From assembly GCA_934101115.1 (NCBI GenBank), contig CAKOPW010000014.1:1-35440 (forward strand): a stretch of 35,440 nt of DNA, in the 5' to 3' direction. The notes below the pieces were generated by a model that made no database searches, was not told the DNA's origin, and was given only the letters and a program-made list of their open reading frames with translations. Position 1 is the stretch's first letter, and each line of letters begins with the position of its first letter. The translations under genes were made by a program, and so were the position numbers. Below, piece after piece: positions 16,084 through 23,852 of this stretch. This stretch comes from an uncultured Bacilli bacterium (GTDB lineage Bacteria > Bacillota_I > Bacilli_A > RF39 > UBA660).

Positions 16084-16112
16084 ATTATATCATTATATTT
16101 AATAATTCTAAA
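16084..16112 (-). promoter_or_regulatory. Promoter of the XRE-led operon
   Basis: Minus strand TTTAGA (16107-16112), 17 bases, then TATAAT (16084-16089) with an extended TG one base before it. It lies about 25 bases upstream of the GTG start. The region is shared with the divergent 73-residue gene. Confidence 0.65.
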
Positions 16113-16153
16113 TATTTTTTAATATCATAAACTTTATAAAAAAAGGAGATATT

Positions 16154-16375
16154 ATGAAAATAAACGATTTAGTAACTATTGATGAAAACACTTATGTAGT
16201 TTTTAGCAGTTGCAAATTTAACAATACGGAATTCTATTACCTCACAAATGGCAAACAAAAAAAATACTGCTTTTTTAATAACCAAAAAGCAGTATTAGTT
16301 GAAGATAATATTCTAATTAATAAACTAACACCATTATTTATAGAAAATTTTAAACTACACTTTGATATTATATAA
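16154..16375 (+). CDS. Small unknown protein, divergent from the XRE gene
   Basis: 73 residues with an AAGGAG ribosome site 6 bases before the ATG. The sequence MKINDLVTIDENTYVVFSS and YYLTNGKQKKYCFFN suggests a small beta-barrel-like soluble protein. I recall similar short proteins starting MKIND-h-h-x-h-D-x-x-x-Y-x-V-h in Firmicutes, but no function is known to me. Unusually, a 13-bp perfect inverted repeat lies inside the coding sequence and looks like a minus-strand terminator for the tag gene. Coding potential is therefore moderately supported by the ribosome site and a sensible protein, but the hairpin raises some doubt. Confidence 0.6.
   Translation: MKINDLVTIDENTYVVFSSCKFNNTEFYYLTNGKQKKYCFFNNQKAVLVEDNILINKLTPLFIENFKLHFDII
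16255..16296 (-). terminator. Strong minus-strand terminator lying inside the 73-residue ORF
   Basis: Perfect 13-bp arms: AATACTGCTTTTT (16263-16275) and AAAAAGCAGTATT (16284-16296) with an 8-base loop. On the minus strand the second arm is followed by more T residues and TGTTTGC, the form of a rho-independent terminator. It lies 120 bases beyond the tag stop, the nearest minus-strand gene. Confidence 0.7.
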
Positions 16376-16416
16376 TTTATTGAAAATAGTAATATTTTTA
16401 TTAATTAGCAATAAAT

Positions 16417-16959
16417 TTAACACTTTTTATATAAAAAACAAGCTGCTTCATGAGCATAAATTATACCTATTGCACAAAGATATGAATAGATAATTGTTGA
16501 TCCAACAAACTTCATTCCACGTTTTTTTAGATCAAAAGATATTTTATCAGAAAGTGCTGATGTAGTTTTTCCAATTTCATTAAAAGTAAGTCCACCAGTA
16601 AAACTCGAAAGATAGTTATAAAAACTTCCAAACTCATTTACAATGTTCATATATATTTTAGAATTATTTATACTTGCTTGTATCTTTAAACGATTACGAA
16701 TAATATCTTTGTTATTTCTTAATTCTTCTTCTTTCTTTTCATCATACTTCACAACTTTATCTATTTCAAAGTTGTCATATGCTTTTAAAAAAGCTTCTCT
16801 TTTATTTAAAACACATTCCCATGAAAGACCAGCTTGAAATGATTCAAGAATAAACATCTCATAAAAATATCTTTCATCTTTATTTAAAATACACCATTCA
16901 TTATCATGATAATCAACATATTTTTGATTTTTTAAATTACACCAAGAACATCTATTCAT
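16417..16959 (-). CDS. tag: DNA-3-methyladenine glycosylase I
   Basis: 180 residues, full length for Tag. The N-terminal zinc-ligand motif is MNRCSWC with YHDNEW at ~16-22, ESFQAGLSWECVLNKREAF forms the catalytic pocket region, and HEAACF near the C-terminus supplies the remaining zinc ligands. The enzyme excises 3-methyladenine from alkylated DNA as the first step in base excision repair. It overlaps the ogt gene by ATGA, so the two alkylation repair genes are coupled. Ribosome site GGAGG precedes the ATG. Confidence 0.95.
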   Translation of the reverse strand: MNRCSWCNLKNQKYVDYHDNEWCILNKDERYFYEMFILESFQAGLSWECVLNKREAFLKAYDNFEIDKVVKYDEKKEEELRNNKDIIRNRLKIQASINNSKIYMNIVNEFGSFYNYLSSFTGGLTFNEIGKTTSALSDKISFDLKKRGMKFVGSTIIYSYLCAIGIIYAHEAACFLYKKC

Positions 16960-17459
16960 ATTTCCTCCGGTATTTGCATGTAGTCTTTATAACTACCCTC
17001 TAATTTTAGCAAATTTAATTTGTTGTTAAGTCCGCCACCAAAACCAACTAAAGAATTATTTTTTCCAATGACACGATGACAAGGAATAATTAAGCAGATT
17101 GGATTTCTGTGTAAAGCTCCGCCTACAGCTTGAGCAGACATTTTATTTATTCCACGTTTTTTAGCAATATTTTGGGCGATGTCTCCATAAGTATAAAGTT
17201 CTCCAAAAGGAATGTCTTTGATTTCCTCCAGTACAGATAAACAGAAATCACTTACACCAGTTACTTTAAATTTAGGAGTAAATGCGGGTTTAGTTCCAGA
17301 AAAATATACATCTAACCATTTTTCTACTTCGGCAAATACTTCTTCATTTGATGAAGGTATTTCTTCCTTAGAAAATTCTAGTCTAGTTAAATATTTGCCA
17401 TCACTTTCTAGTATTATATTATCAAAATTATCTGGAGTTATATAAATTTTCTTATACAT
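16956..17459 (-). CDS. ogt: Methylated-DNA--[protein]-cysteine S-methyltransferase
   Basis: 167 residues. The C-terminal catalytic domain is clear: IPFGELYTYGDIAQNIAKK, then SAQAVGGALHRNPICLIIPC and the active-site PCHRVIG, followed by GFGGGLNNKLNLLKLEG. The protein transfers methyl groups from O6-methylguanine to its own Cys in a suicide reaction. The N-terminal RNase-H-like domain (~1-80) is of the short Ogt type, with no Ada regulatory domain. Encoded 9 bases after the DUF1848 gene and overlapping tag. Confidence 0.95.
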   Translation of the reverse strand: MYKKIYITPDNFDNIILESDGKYLTRLEFSKEEIPSSNEEVFAEVEKWLDVYFSGTKPAFTPKFKVTGVSDFCLSVLEEIKDIPFGELYTYGDIAQNIAKKRGINKMSAQAVGGALHRNPICLIIPCHRVIGKNNSLVGFGGGLNNKLNLLKLEGSYKDYMQIPEEI

Positions 17460-17468
17460 AATAATTCC

Positions 17469-18359
17469 TCACTTTAAACGTCTTTTTATTATATCATCAC
17501 TTTCCAGCTTTCCAATAAGCAAGGATGAATTTTTATCATGCTTTTTAATATTCCCATCAACTATATCTTCATCATAATTTGCATAACAATATTTGCACAT
17601 GTGGGGACAAGTGTTATACCAACCTATATCAACCATCGGAACACAGTGGCATTTATGTTCCTTTCTAGCTGTCCATTCACCTTTAAACATCTTTCCTGTT
17701 AACTTATAAGCAAGTTCTTTTGACATACATTCATCTTTAGTAAATCCATATTCAACTAAAGTATTATCTTCAAAACAAGTCGATACTTTAATGTTATGAG
17801 ATTCAGCAATAGAGCTAAAATTAGTTCCAATTAAAGCATAATCAGAATTACTAAATTCCTTATATTTTAAAACATCGTAGTTTTTTCTAACATTTTTATA
17901 ATCATCAATAAAAGACACGATTACTTTACTGATATAACCATCCAGTTCTGAACAAAGTTTAGAAAACGCTTTAATATGATAGTTAATCGAGTAACCATCA
18001 CTTATAAATATTGGATCATATCTGACAACCACATTTTCTGTTCCTAAAATTTCACTTATTCTCTTAACAGCTTCTATAACTTTACTTTTATCAGGTACAT
18101 TTGGTTCAATATCCTTTTTATATGGAGTTATTGTTACATGAAAAACAATTGGCTTGTTTATAAGTTTTAGTTTATCAACAATAGGAATTGGATTTTTAGT
18201 ACAAAATAAAATTGCATCAACATCTTCAAAAAATATTCTACTAACTAATTTCTTATTAAAAGGATTTCTTACATCAACAAAACCTTCTTTATATCTATTC
18301 ATAAACCAGTCTGTATAAAATGCAACAACATCTGTCCTTCCACTTACGTTTAATATCAT
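17469..18359 (-). CDS. DUF1848 protein with C-terminal radical-SAM-like cysteines
   Basis: 296 residues. The start ILNVSGRTDVVAFYTDWFMNR and the region DVDAILFCTKNPIPIVDKL match DUF1848. The C-terminal part has several Cys, including CHCVPMVDIG and the CxxxCxxC cluster CPHMCKYCYANYD, the spacing typical of a radical SAM iron-sulfur site but placed at the C-terminus instead of the N-terminus. The middle (NVVVRYDPIF, HIKAFSKLC) fits a TIM-barrel-like fold. Substrate unknown. It leads a three-gene run with ogt and tag, suggesting a role linked to nucleic-acid damage, which is inference from context only. Ribosome site GAGG upstream. Confidence 0.82.
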   Translation of the reverse strand: MILNVSGRTDVVAFYTDWFMNRYKEGFVDVRNPFNKKLVSRIFFEDVDAILFCTKNPIPIVDKLKLINKPIVFHVTITPYKKDIEPNVPDKSKVIEAVKRISEILGTENVVVRYDPIFISDGYSINYHIKAFSKLCSELDGYISKVIVSFIDDYKNVRKNYDVLKYKEFSNSDYALIGTNFSSIAESHNIKVSTCFEDNTLVEYGFTKDECMSKELAYKLTGKMFKGEWTARKEHKCHCVPMVDIGWYNTCPHMCKYCYANYDEDIVDGNIKKHDKNSSLLIGKLESDDIIKRRLK

Positions 18360-18384
18360 AAAAATACCTCTAAATAAATTATAA

Positions 18385-18411
18385 CAAAAAAAGATATAAC
18401 TTAATATATCT
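18385..18411 (-). terminator. Terminator after tspO
   Basis: Minus-strand stem AGATATA/TATATCT with a 6-base loop (18392-18411) followed by seven T residues. It begins directly at the tspO stop codon. Confidence 0.75.
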
Positions 18412-18843
18412 CTAGTTTAAAATAAATATTGAAACATTTAAATATAATGCAAATAATAACCAAATAAAATAAGGTATTTGTAAATATCCAGCTGCATTAT
18501 TTTTATTATACATTTGAAAAATCATAACAGCTACAAATAAAATTAAAACCACTAATTCCATTGTTGAAAACAGATAAGTTTTAAACAAGAAAAATAATGG
18601 ACTCCATAATGAATTCAAAACAAGCTGTATTCCATAAACTTTATAAACATCATTATCATTTTTGCTGGACAAATACAAAGAAATACTCATAAGTATATAA
18701 AGAATTGTCCATACAATAGGAAATAATATCTTAGGAGGAAATAAAGCAGGTTTAATCAGATAATCCGTATTAAAATCAATAAAAATAGTAGGTAGCACTG
18801 CTACACCAAATGTAATTAACAATATAATAATAAGTTTTTTCAT
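18412..18843 (-). CDS. tspO: TspO/MBR family membrane protein
   Basis: About 143 residues with five membrane segments, the TspO layout. Conserved features are KPALFPPKILFPIVWTILYI, where the PPxxxFxxVWxxLY pattern defines the family, then LNSLWSPLFFLF and PYFIWLLFALYLN. TspO binds porphyrins and other ligands and is linked to stress adaptation; its function in Firmicutes is not settled. I chose the ATG at 18843 because GGAG lies 6 bases before it; starts upstream lack a ribosome site. It follows the acetyltransferase gene by 49 bases. Confidence 0.9.
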   Translation of the reverse strand: MKKLIIILLITFGVAVLPTIFIDFNTDYLIKPALFPPKILFPIVWTILYILMSISLYLSSKNDNDVYKVYGIQLVLNSLWSPLFFLFKTYLFSTMELVVLILFVAVMIFQMYNKNNAAGYLQIPYFIWLLFALYLNVSIFILN

Positions 18844-18892
18844 ATTCATCTCCATTATTATTATATTTAAATTATTCAAAATTATTATATTA

Positions 18893-19483
18893 CTAAGCTT
18901 TAATATAATTTTCGAATTCGTTTTTATACTTTTCTATTGTTTCACGAACATTAAATGAATAAACACTTGTAAGTATTCCATCCGCTGGATCTATCTCAGT
19001 TTTTTCAAGTTTACCGCCTAATGCTTCCATAGTCTTACTTGAACCTAAGTTATCAACATCACAAGAAAGAATTATATTGGATAATCCAACTTTTTTTGCC
19101 TCAAGAAGGCCCAAATATAAATTAATTTTATTATATCCTTTTCTTCTTTCCGTTGGACGAATACCATAGCCTATATTTCCACCAAAAGGAACCATTTCCT
19201 TTGGTAGGTTCCATCTAACGCTTATTGTTCCAATCAACTTATTATCATTTTCTCTAATAAGTAAGAATGTTTTAGTTTGAGCTCGGTGCATGCTTCTCGC
19301 ATATTCTTCATCTTGCATATTTAAACATCTCTTTAATGCCTCTTCAAAAGTTAAACCATCAAGAATTTTATCTAAAGATCCCATACCATTAAGATCTGAA
19401 TTATAAACTACAAATTCATTAATATAATCAACAATATCATCTTTTCTTTGAATTGATGGTCTTTCTAAATAAAACTTCTCCAT
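18893..19483 (-). CDS. GNAT-family N-acetyltransferase (RimJ/RimL-like)
   Basis: 196 residues. The acetyl-CoA-binding signature is visible as GNIGYGIRPTERRKGYNKIN (R/Q-x-x-G-x-G/A type), preceded by LIGTISVRW and followed by LSCDVDNLGSSKTMEALGGK, the end of the fold in which an Asn and Glu are conserved. Substrate cannot be told. Ribosome site AGGTAGG lies upstream of the ATG. Probably co-transcribed with tspO downstream. Confidence 0.88.
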   Translation of the reverse strand: MEKFYLERPSIQRKDDIVDYINEFVVYNSDLNGMGSLDKILDGLTFEEALKRCLNMQDEEYARSMHRAQTKTFLLIRENDNKLIGTISVRWNLPKEMVPFGGNIGYGIRPTERRKGYNKINLYLGLLEAKKVGLSNIILSCDVDNLGSSKTMEALGGKLEKTEIDPADGILTSVYSFNVRETIEKYKNEFENYIKA

Positions 19484-19646
19484 ACATGTTTCCTACCTTT
19501 ATAAATCTTTTTTTTATTATAGCAAAAATTTAATCATGAAATAGATTCAAAAATATATTTTGTCAATAATTTGTAAAAAAGCTAGCAATTTATTGGTAAT
19601 ATTAGATTTATAACAAATAAACTAGTATATTGTAATTGGTGAGAAT

Positions 19647-21491
19647 ATGACTTTTGAAGATAATTTATCCAACATTTTACAAAATGATTATTATAAAAAT
19701 TTTTATTTTCAAATAAAAGAAGACATTTTATATAGTTTTATGCAAAAAACAACGAAACATCAACGATATTTACCAGAAGAGATTTTAAACATAGTTAGAA
19801 ACGAATATGGTTATAATGTCAAAAATTTTATTAAAGATGATAAATTAGCTCTAGCCGACAAATTAGCAGTTAAAGAATTAATAGCTTTTTATATTTGTCA
19901 TAAATATTTAAATTTATCGTATGAGGATTTTAAATATATAAAGCAAACAGATATCAGTGAAATAAACTTTTCTGATAAAGAACTAGAAGAGTTTATAACA
20001 AACGTAAAGAAAATTCAAAATGGCATTTATGAGGTTTATGCACACGAAATATCTAATCCCAAAAGTAGATTATTAGCTGAGTTTCAAAAGGAAATGAACG
20101 GGAAAATAAATAGTTATAATAACTTCACAAATATGACGGCAGATCAGTTAAAAAATGAATATGATTTTGATTTACCAATAAATGTTCAGATTAAAAATCC
20201 GGGATACAATTTTACCATATTAATAAAATCAATGAACTTTTTAGGACGTGCAGCTGATACTTATATGGAAAAGTGGAATACAGACGAAAGCAAATTTCCA
20301 TATGACTCAAGATCAATAGTTTCAAATAGCATGTTTAATGTTGCAATAAGTAGTACACAAAGAAGCGATATGTGGTGGATTGTAGGATTCAATGAACTTA
20401 ATCATTTATATGATGCTTCATCAGCTGACTTGGATAACAAGACAATAAATGGTAAACTTCAAACATATCTAAAACCAGGAAAAAATGTAAAAAATTTGTG
20501 TTCAACAAACCAATTATTATCAACGAGTGGTGTAATTGATGATAATAATAATAGCATTTTTTACTATAATGAAGTCGTTTGTGATAAATATAATGAAAAT
20601 GGTTATAAATGTCAACCAGACTATATAATATATCCAATTTCATCCAACCCAAAAGCACAATTTTCAAAATCAGTAAGAGAAAGATTTGAGATTGCAACTA
20701 AGGCTGCTCAAGAATTTAACATTCCAATAGTTTTTATGGATTTAGATAAAATAGCAAAACACGAAAAAGAAGAAGTAGACAAAAAAATTGAACATTACAA
20801 AAATAATCCATCAGATAAACTATTAATTGAAATATTACGTCAAATACGAATGAATAGAAGCACAGATTATGCAGCAGACTTATTTCCAAACTCATACATT
20901 TCTCAATTTGTGGTAGATTGCTGTAATGCCAATAATAAAAATATATTTGAAGAAATCATAGACATAATGCCAAATTATTCTTTTAAAACACTTCAGTCAG
21001 CTTTAGAAAACTATAAAAGAGATTTAGACAATAATATAAAAAGTGAAATAGATGAATACACTACATTTGAAGAAATGCAAGATAAAATAAGCAAGCAAGA
21101 ATTGGATGAAATTGAAGAATTGAAAAAAAGAATATTTATCCTTGAAAAAAAACTTTTTAAAACAAAAAAAGTAAAAAGAGAAAAAGATTCATTATTACTT
21201 CAATTAGACATTTACAAAAAAAATCTATTAGAAAATGAAAATAAAAAATTAAGAACTATAAAAGAAAAAAATAAACAAGATAAAGAAAAAATAGATTTCT
21301 TATTTACCCTTTCATATGATAAAAAAATTGACGAACCAATTGTTGAGGAAAAAATTAAAATTATAGTAGCTTCCGAATTTTTGAAAAATCAAAATTTAAA
21401 CGACTATCAAATATTGTGCAATGAAATGGGAAATCAAGATTTATTAAATCAAGAAATTTTAGAAGAACTTGATAAGAAGAAATTAAGTTAA
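19647..21491 (+). CDS. Large unknown soluble protein with C-terminal coiled coil
   Basis: 614 residues, no signal peptide or membrane segment, and I do not recognise the family. Three parts can be told apart. Residues 1-150 are helical, with PEEILNIVRNEYGYNV. The middle (150-420) is alpha/beta and includes NFTILIKSMNFLGRAADTY, WWIVGFNELNHLYDAS, and a striking run FYYNEVVCDKY ... PDYIIYPIS ... AAQEFNIPIVFMDLDKIAKH (~305-375), in which YNEVV and PDYIIY precede a strand ending in D-x-D. The C-terminal part (~485-560) is a strongly charged coiled coil beginning EELKKRIFILEKKLF. The pattern looks like a cytoplasmic or secreted effector-like protein, but I cite no homologue. It is a single-gene unit with a GGTGAG ribosome site and a clear terminator, inserted between minus-strand genes. 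Confidence 0.75.
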   Translation: MTFEDNLSNILQNDYYKNFYFQIKEDILYSFMQKTTKHQRYLPEEILNIVRNEYGYNVKNFIKDDKLALADKLAVKELIAFYICHKYLNLSYEDFKYIKQTDISEINFSDKELEEFITNVKKIQNGIYEVYAHEISNPKSRLLAEFQKEMNGKINSYNNFTNMTADQLKNEYDFDLPINVQIKNPGYNFTILIKSMNFLGRAADTYMEKWNTDESKFPYDSRSIVSNSMFNVAISSTQRSDMWWIVGFNELNHLYDASSADLDNKTINGKLQTYLKPGKNVKNLCSTNQLLSTSGVIDDNNNSIFYYNEVVCDKYNENGYKCQPDYIIYPISSNPKAQFSKSVRERFEIATKAAQEFNIPIVFMDLDKIAKHEKEEVDKKIEHYKNNPSDKLLIEILRQIRMNRSTDYAADLFPNSYISQFVVDCCNANNKNIFEEIIDIMPNYSFKTLQSALENYKRDLDNNIKSEIDEYTTFEEMQDKISKQELDEIEELKKRIFILEKKLFKTKKVKREKDSLLLQLDIYKKNLLENENKKLRTIKEKNKQDKEKIDFLFTLSYDKKIDEPIVEEKIKIIVASEFLKNQNLNDYQILCNEMGNQDLLNQEILEELDKKKLS

Positions 21492-21530
21492 AATTTTATT
21501 TACATATAAACCAATTGAAATCTAAATATA

Positions 21531-21564
21531 AAAAATGAGAGAATAAACATTTCTCTCATTTTTT
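21531..21564. terminator. Bidirectional terminator between convergent genes
   Basis: Perfect 13-bp arms AAAAATGAGAGAA (21531-21543) and TTCTCTCATTTTT (21551-21563). A and T tracts on both sides let it end the 614-residue gene on the plus strand and the small zinc-ribbon gene on the minus strand. Confidence 0.85.
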
Positions 21565-21572
21565 ATAAATTT

Positions 21573-21806
21573 TTATTCATTACTAGTTAAATCAACATAT
21601 AATTCAACTACACCACATGATGGACAAACTCTTGCTTTTAAACGTTTTTTAGACATTTTTTTATTACTAAATAACATTTTAGTTCCATTTTCTTCGTCAT
21701 CATAATCTAAAAATATTTGTTCTTCAAATTTAATTCCACCAACATAATTAGTATGAAGACTAGAGCATTCAATCATTTCAACATTACAATCTTTACACTT
21801 TTTCAT
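21573..21806 (-). CDS. Small zinc-ribbon protein
   Basis: 77 residues with CKDC near the start and CPSCG at residues ~61-65, a four-Cys zinc ribbon separated by a long insert (VGGIKFEEQIFLDYDDEEN). Such small proteins are common in Clostridia and Bacilli and have no assigned function. The ATG overlaps by ATGA the stop of the decayed gene upstream, so it was once the second gene of a pair. Ribosome site GGAGAG. Confidence 0.75.
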   Translation of the reverse strand: MKKCKDCNVEMIECSSLHTNYVGGIKFEEQIFLDYDDEENGTKMLFSNKKMSKKRLKARVCPSCGVVELYVDLTSNE

Positions 21807-22023
21807 TTAAACTCTCCTAACCATTTTCTCTTTATATAATTGTTATGACTATCATTAAATTTTTCCAATTCTTTTAAGTCAACAATATTATCTCTTTTTA
21901 AATTATTTTTTATAAATATTCTATGTGGCTTTGAAAAATAACATCTATTAATTTCTTCTTTTAGTATATTCTAAAGAACAAATTGTCTATCTTATCTAAA
22001 TTAATAATGAGAATATTCCTCAT
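21803..22023 (-). pseudogene. Frameshifted small gene paired with the zinc-ribbon gene
   Basis: An ATG at 22021-22023 with a GGAG ribosome site opens MRNILIINLDKIDNLFFRIY, which ends at a stop. A shift near 21970, at AATATACTA, continues as LKEEINRCYFSKPHRIF down to WLGEFK and a TGA that overlaps the zinc-ribbon ATG as ATGA. Together this makes a protein of about 75 residues. A TA duplication would explain the shift. Family not recognised. Confidence 0.5.
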
Positions 22024-22097
22024 AATACCAACTCCTACCATTAGGATATCACATTTTATTTTTTTATTGCAATAGTGACACGATAGCAAGAAAAGAA

Positions 22098-22145
22098 CTA
22101 TTCCCATTCTTTAAAGTATGGTATAATTTTAAAGAATAGGAGTAG
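22098..22145. promoter_or_regulatory. 18-bp-armed palindrome flanking an extended -10 promoter
   Basis: The left arm at 22098-22115 and the right arm at 22128-22145 match as inverted repeats at 16 of 18 positions, with the inner 10 bases perfect (ATTCTTTAAA and TTTAAAGAAT). The 12-base spacer holds plus-strand TGGTATAAT, an extended -10. No T-run follows, so it is not a terminator. It looks like an operator sitting on a promoter; the relic of an XRE-like regulator lies about 80 bases downstream. Confidence 0.6.
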
Positions 22146-22221
22146 AGGGAAGTTATAGTTATTAATACTAGTATATGATGTTTTTATTTTTAAATAAATC
22201 GGTGCTATATTCTATATATAC

Positions 22222-22811
22222 AAGTAGTTTAGAAAAGAAAATAGGATTAACACAAAAATAAATATATTCAAAACTTGATAATTGCTTTTAGAACATTCAA
22301 TCGACCAATCTTTAGACTATTCAAAAACTTATTATGTGTGAAATAATAACACATAAAAAAGGAGGTATTCTATAAGAATTTTTAAACTGCCCAAATATAA
22401 TAAAAGGTCATTGGTAAATCAATAAAAAGATTTCTATGAGTTCAAAATTAACTTAGCAATACAAATGAATTCTATTTCAATTACGCCGACAATCTAAAAA
22501 AACTTTGTAGAAAGAATCATACAAAAATAAAAATAGCTTTTGTAATAGAAATTTTTGTAATTTTAAGAATGATTTTTACAGAATAGGATTACAGCAGAAA
22601 TTCTTATTTTCTAGATTTATTTTATGCTTATAGTAAAAAAATTTTATTATTCAGTCAAGAAATTACAAAATATATAATGGCCGATACCAATGATAAAAAC
22701 ATGAATACACAATCTTAAATCAACAAAATCTTTGGTTCATTTAAAGGGCTCATTAACTTAATTGCAAATATTAGTCCTACCGCAAGTCTAATCAAAGATA
22801 ATATTAATTAA
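22222..22811 (+). pseudogene. Decayed gene remnants upstream of the zinc-ribbon membrane gene
   Basis: No open frame survives here, but several fragments look gene-derived. SLEKKIGLTQK, a stop, then IYSKLDNC (22226-22285) resembles the start of a Cro/C1-type helix-turn-helix. A good AAGGAGG ribosome site at 22358-22366 is followed by ATAAGAATTTTTAAACTGCCC, where a start codon may have changed from ATG to ATA; the following peptide, KLPKYNKRSL, recalls a zinc ribbon that has lost its Cys. At the right end, IFGSFKGLINLIANISPTAS and six more residues (~22716-22811) form an open tail ending in TAA, preceded by an in-frame stop. The assignments are by eye. Confidence 0.4.
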
Positions 22812-22824
22812 AAGGAGGAAAATT

Positions 22825-23736
22825 ATGACTTGTTCAAAATGCGGTGCAAATAATATTGATGGTTCAAATTTTTGTATTAAATGTGGTGCAAATCTTAAAG
22901 AAATGCAACAAACCATTCAAAGTAATAATGCACCTATTCAAAATTTACAATCAATAAATATTCAACAAGAACAACCAACAAATGAAAAACAATCAGCAAA
23001 CATCCAAGAGCACATTCAACAACCAACATATAATCAACCAATTCAACAATCAAGTGTCAATACGAATGAAAGTACTTCTCCATTAAACTATTTAATGTAT
23101 ATTATAGCTGTTTTGCTAAAACCATTTAAAAGTTTTAAAGATGAAGAAGCTAAATTAAATAATACTAAAACATCATTTGTTCTAGCACTAATTATATCAG
23201 GTGCATTAACAATCATAAATTTAGTAAAAACTATATTTTCAACTGTAAGAGTTGCAAGTTATAGTTGGACTAGTGGTTATACTTATTCATGGCAATGGGA
23301 TAATTTAAAAAGCATTAAATGGATTGAAGTTATTGGTAAAAACTTCTTAATATATGCTTGTGCCCTTTTTGCTATTGCTTTAATATTCTATTTAGGAAGT
23401 TTAATCGTAAAAAAAGAATTAAGTTTTATAGAATCATTATCAATCGTTTCCACTTCAGTAATACCAGCTATTATATGCACAATGATCATTTCTCCATTAG
23501 CAGGAAAAATTTGGAATCCATTAAGTATTATATTTATAGTTATCGGTGGAATTTATTCATTAATCATTCTATATGAATTAATGAACGATATATTAAAATT
23601 AGATGGTGATAAAAAGATTTACTTTAATCTAATCTGTTTTGGATTATTAACAATTGCTGGATATTATGCTTTTATGAAATTATTCAAGAGTTCAGTGTCA
23701 AGTGAATTAGATGGACTTTTAAATTTATTTAAATAA
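22825..23736 (+). CDS. Zinc-ribbon membrane protein, Yip1-like
   Basis: 303 residues. A double zinc knuckle opens the protein (CSKCGANNIDGSNFCIKCG), then a Gln/Asn-rich linker (~27-85) with many QQ and QP pairs, then a membrane part with five hydrophobic segments: SFVLALIISGALTIINLV, NFLIYACALFAIALIFYL, TSVIPAIICTMIISPLAG, IIFIVIGGIYSLIILYEL and LICFGLLTIAGYYAFMKL. This layout matches zinc-ribbon plus Yip1/DUF-type proteins common in Firmicutes, of unknown function. Excellent ribosome site AAAGGAGG. It has its own terminator before the 943-residue gene, but the shared N-terminal zinc ribbons suggest a related pair. Confidence 0.8.
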   Translation: MTCSKCGANNIDGSNFCIKCGANLKEMQQTIQSNNAPIQNLQSINIQQEQPTNEKQSANIQEHIQQPTYNQPIQQSSVNTNESTSPLNYLMYIIAVLLKPFKSFKDEEAKLNNTKTSFVLALIISGALTIINLVKTIFSTVRVASYSWTSGYTYSWQWDNLKSIKWIEVIGKNFLIYACALFAIALIFYLGSLIVKKELSFIESLSIVSTSVIPAIICTMIISPLAGKIWNPLSIIFIVIGGIYSLIILYELMNDILKLDGDKKIYFNLICFGLLTIAGYYAFMKLFKSSVSSELDGLLNLFK

Positions 23737-23797
23737 TATATTCTAGTTACATAGTACACTAATTTACAATTAATCTATATAGAATAAAGTTTTAATT

Positions 23798-23828
23798 AAA
23801 AGGCAACTAATTTCCATGTTGCCTTTTA
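23798..23828 (+). terminator. Terminator after the Yip1-like gene
   Basis: Perfect stem AAAAGGCAAC (23798-23807) and GTTGCCTTTT (23818-23827) with a 10-base loop. It sits between the two zinc-ribbon genes. Confidence 0.85.
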
Positions 23829-23852
23829 TTAATAAAGAAAGGATGGGAAAAT

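Noticed and set aside
19555..19620. Promoter between the GNAT gene and the 614-residue gene
   Set aside because: TTGACA and TATAAC-like boxes exist, but none has acceptable spacing, so no promoter was called.
20398..20697. Minus-strand ORF of 99 residues inside the 614-residue gene
   Set aside because: No ribosome site, His/Tyr-rich nonsense-like composition, and it is fully inside a better gene in the other strand.
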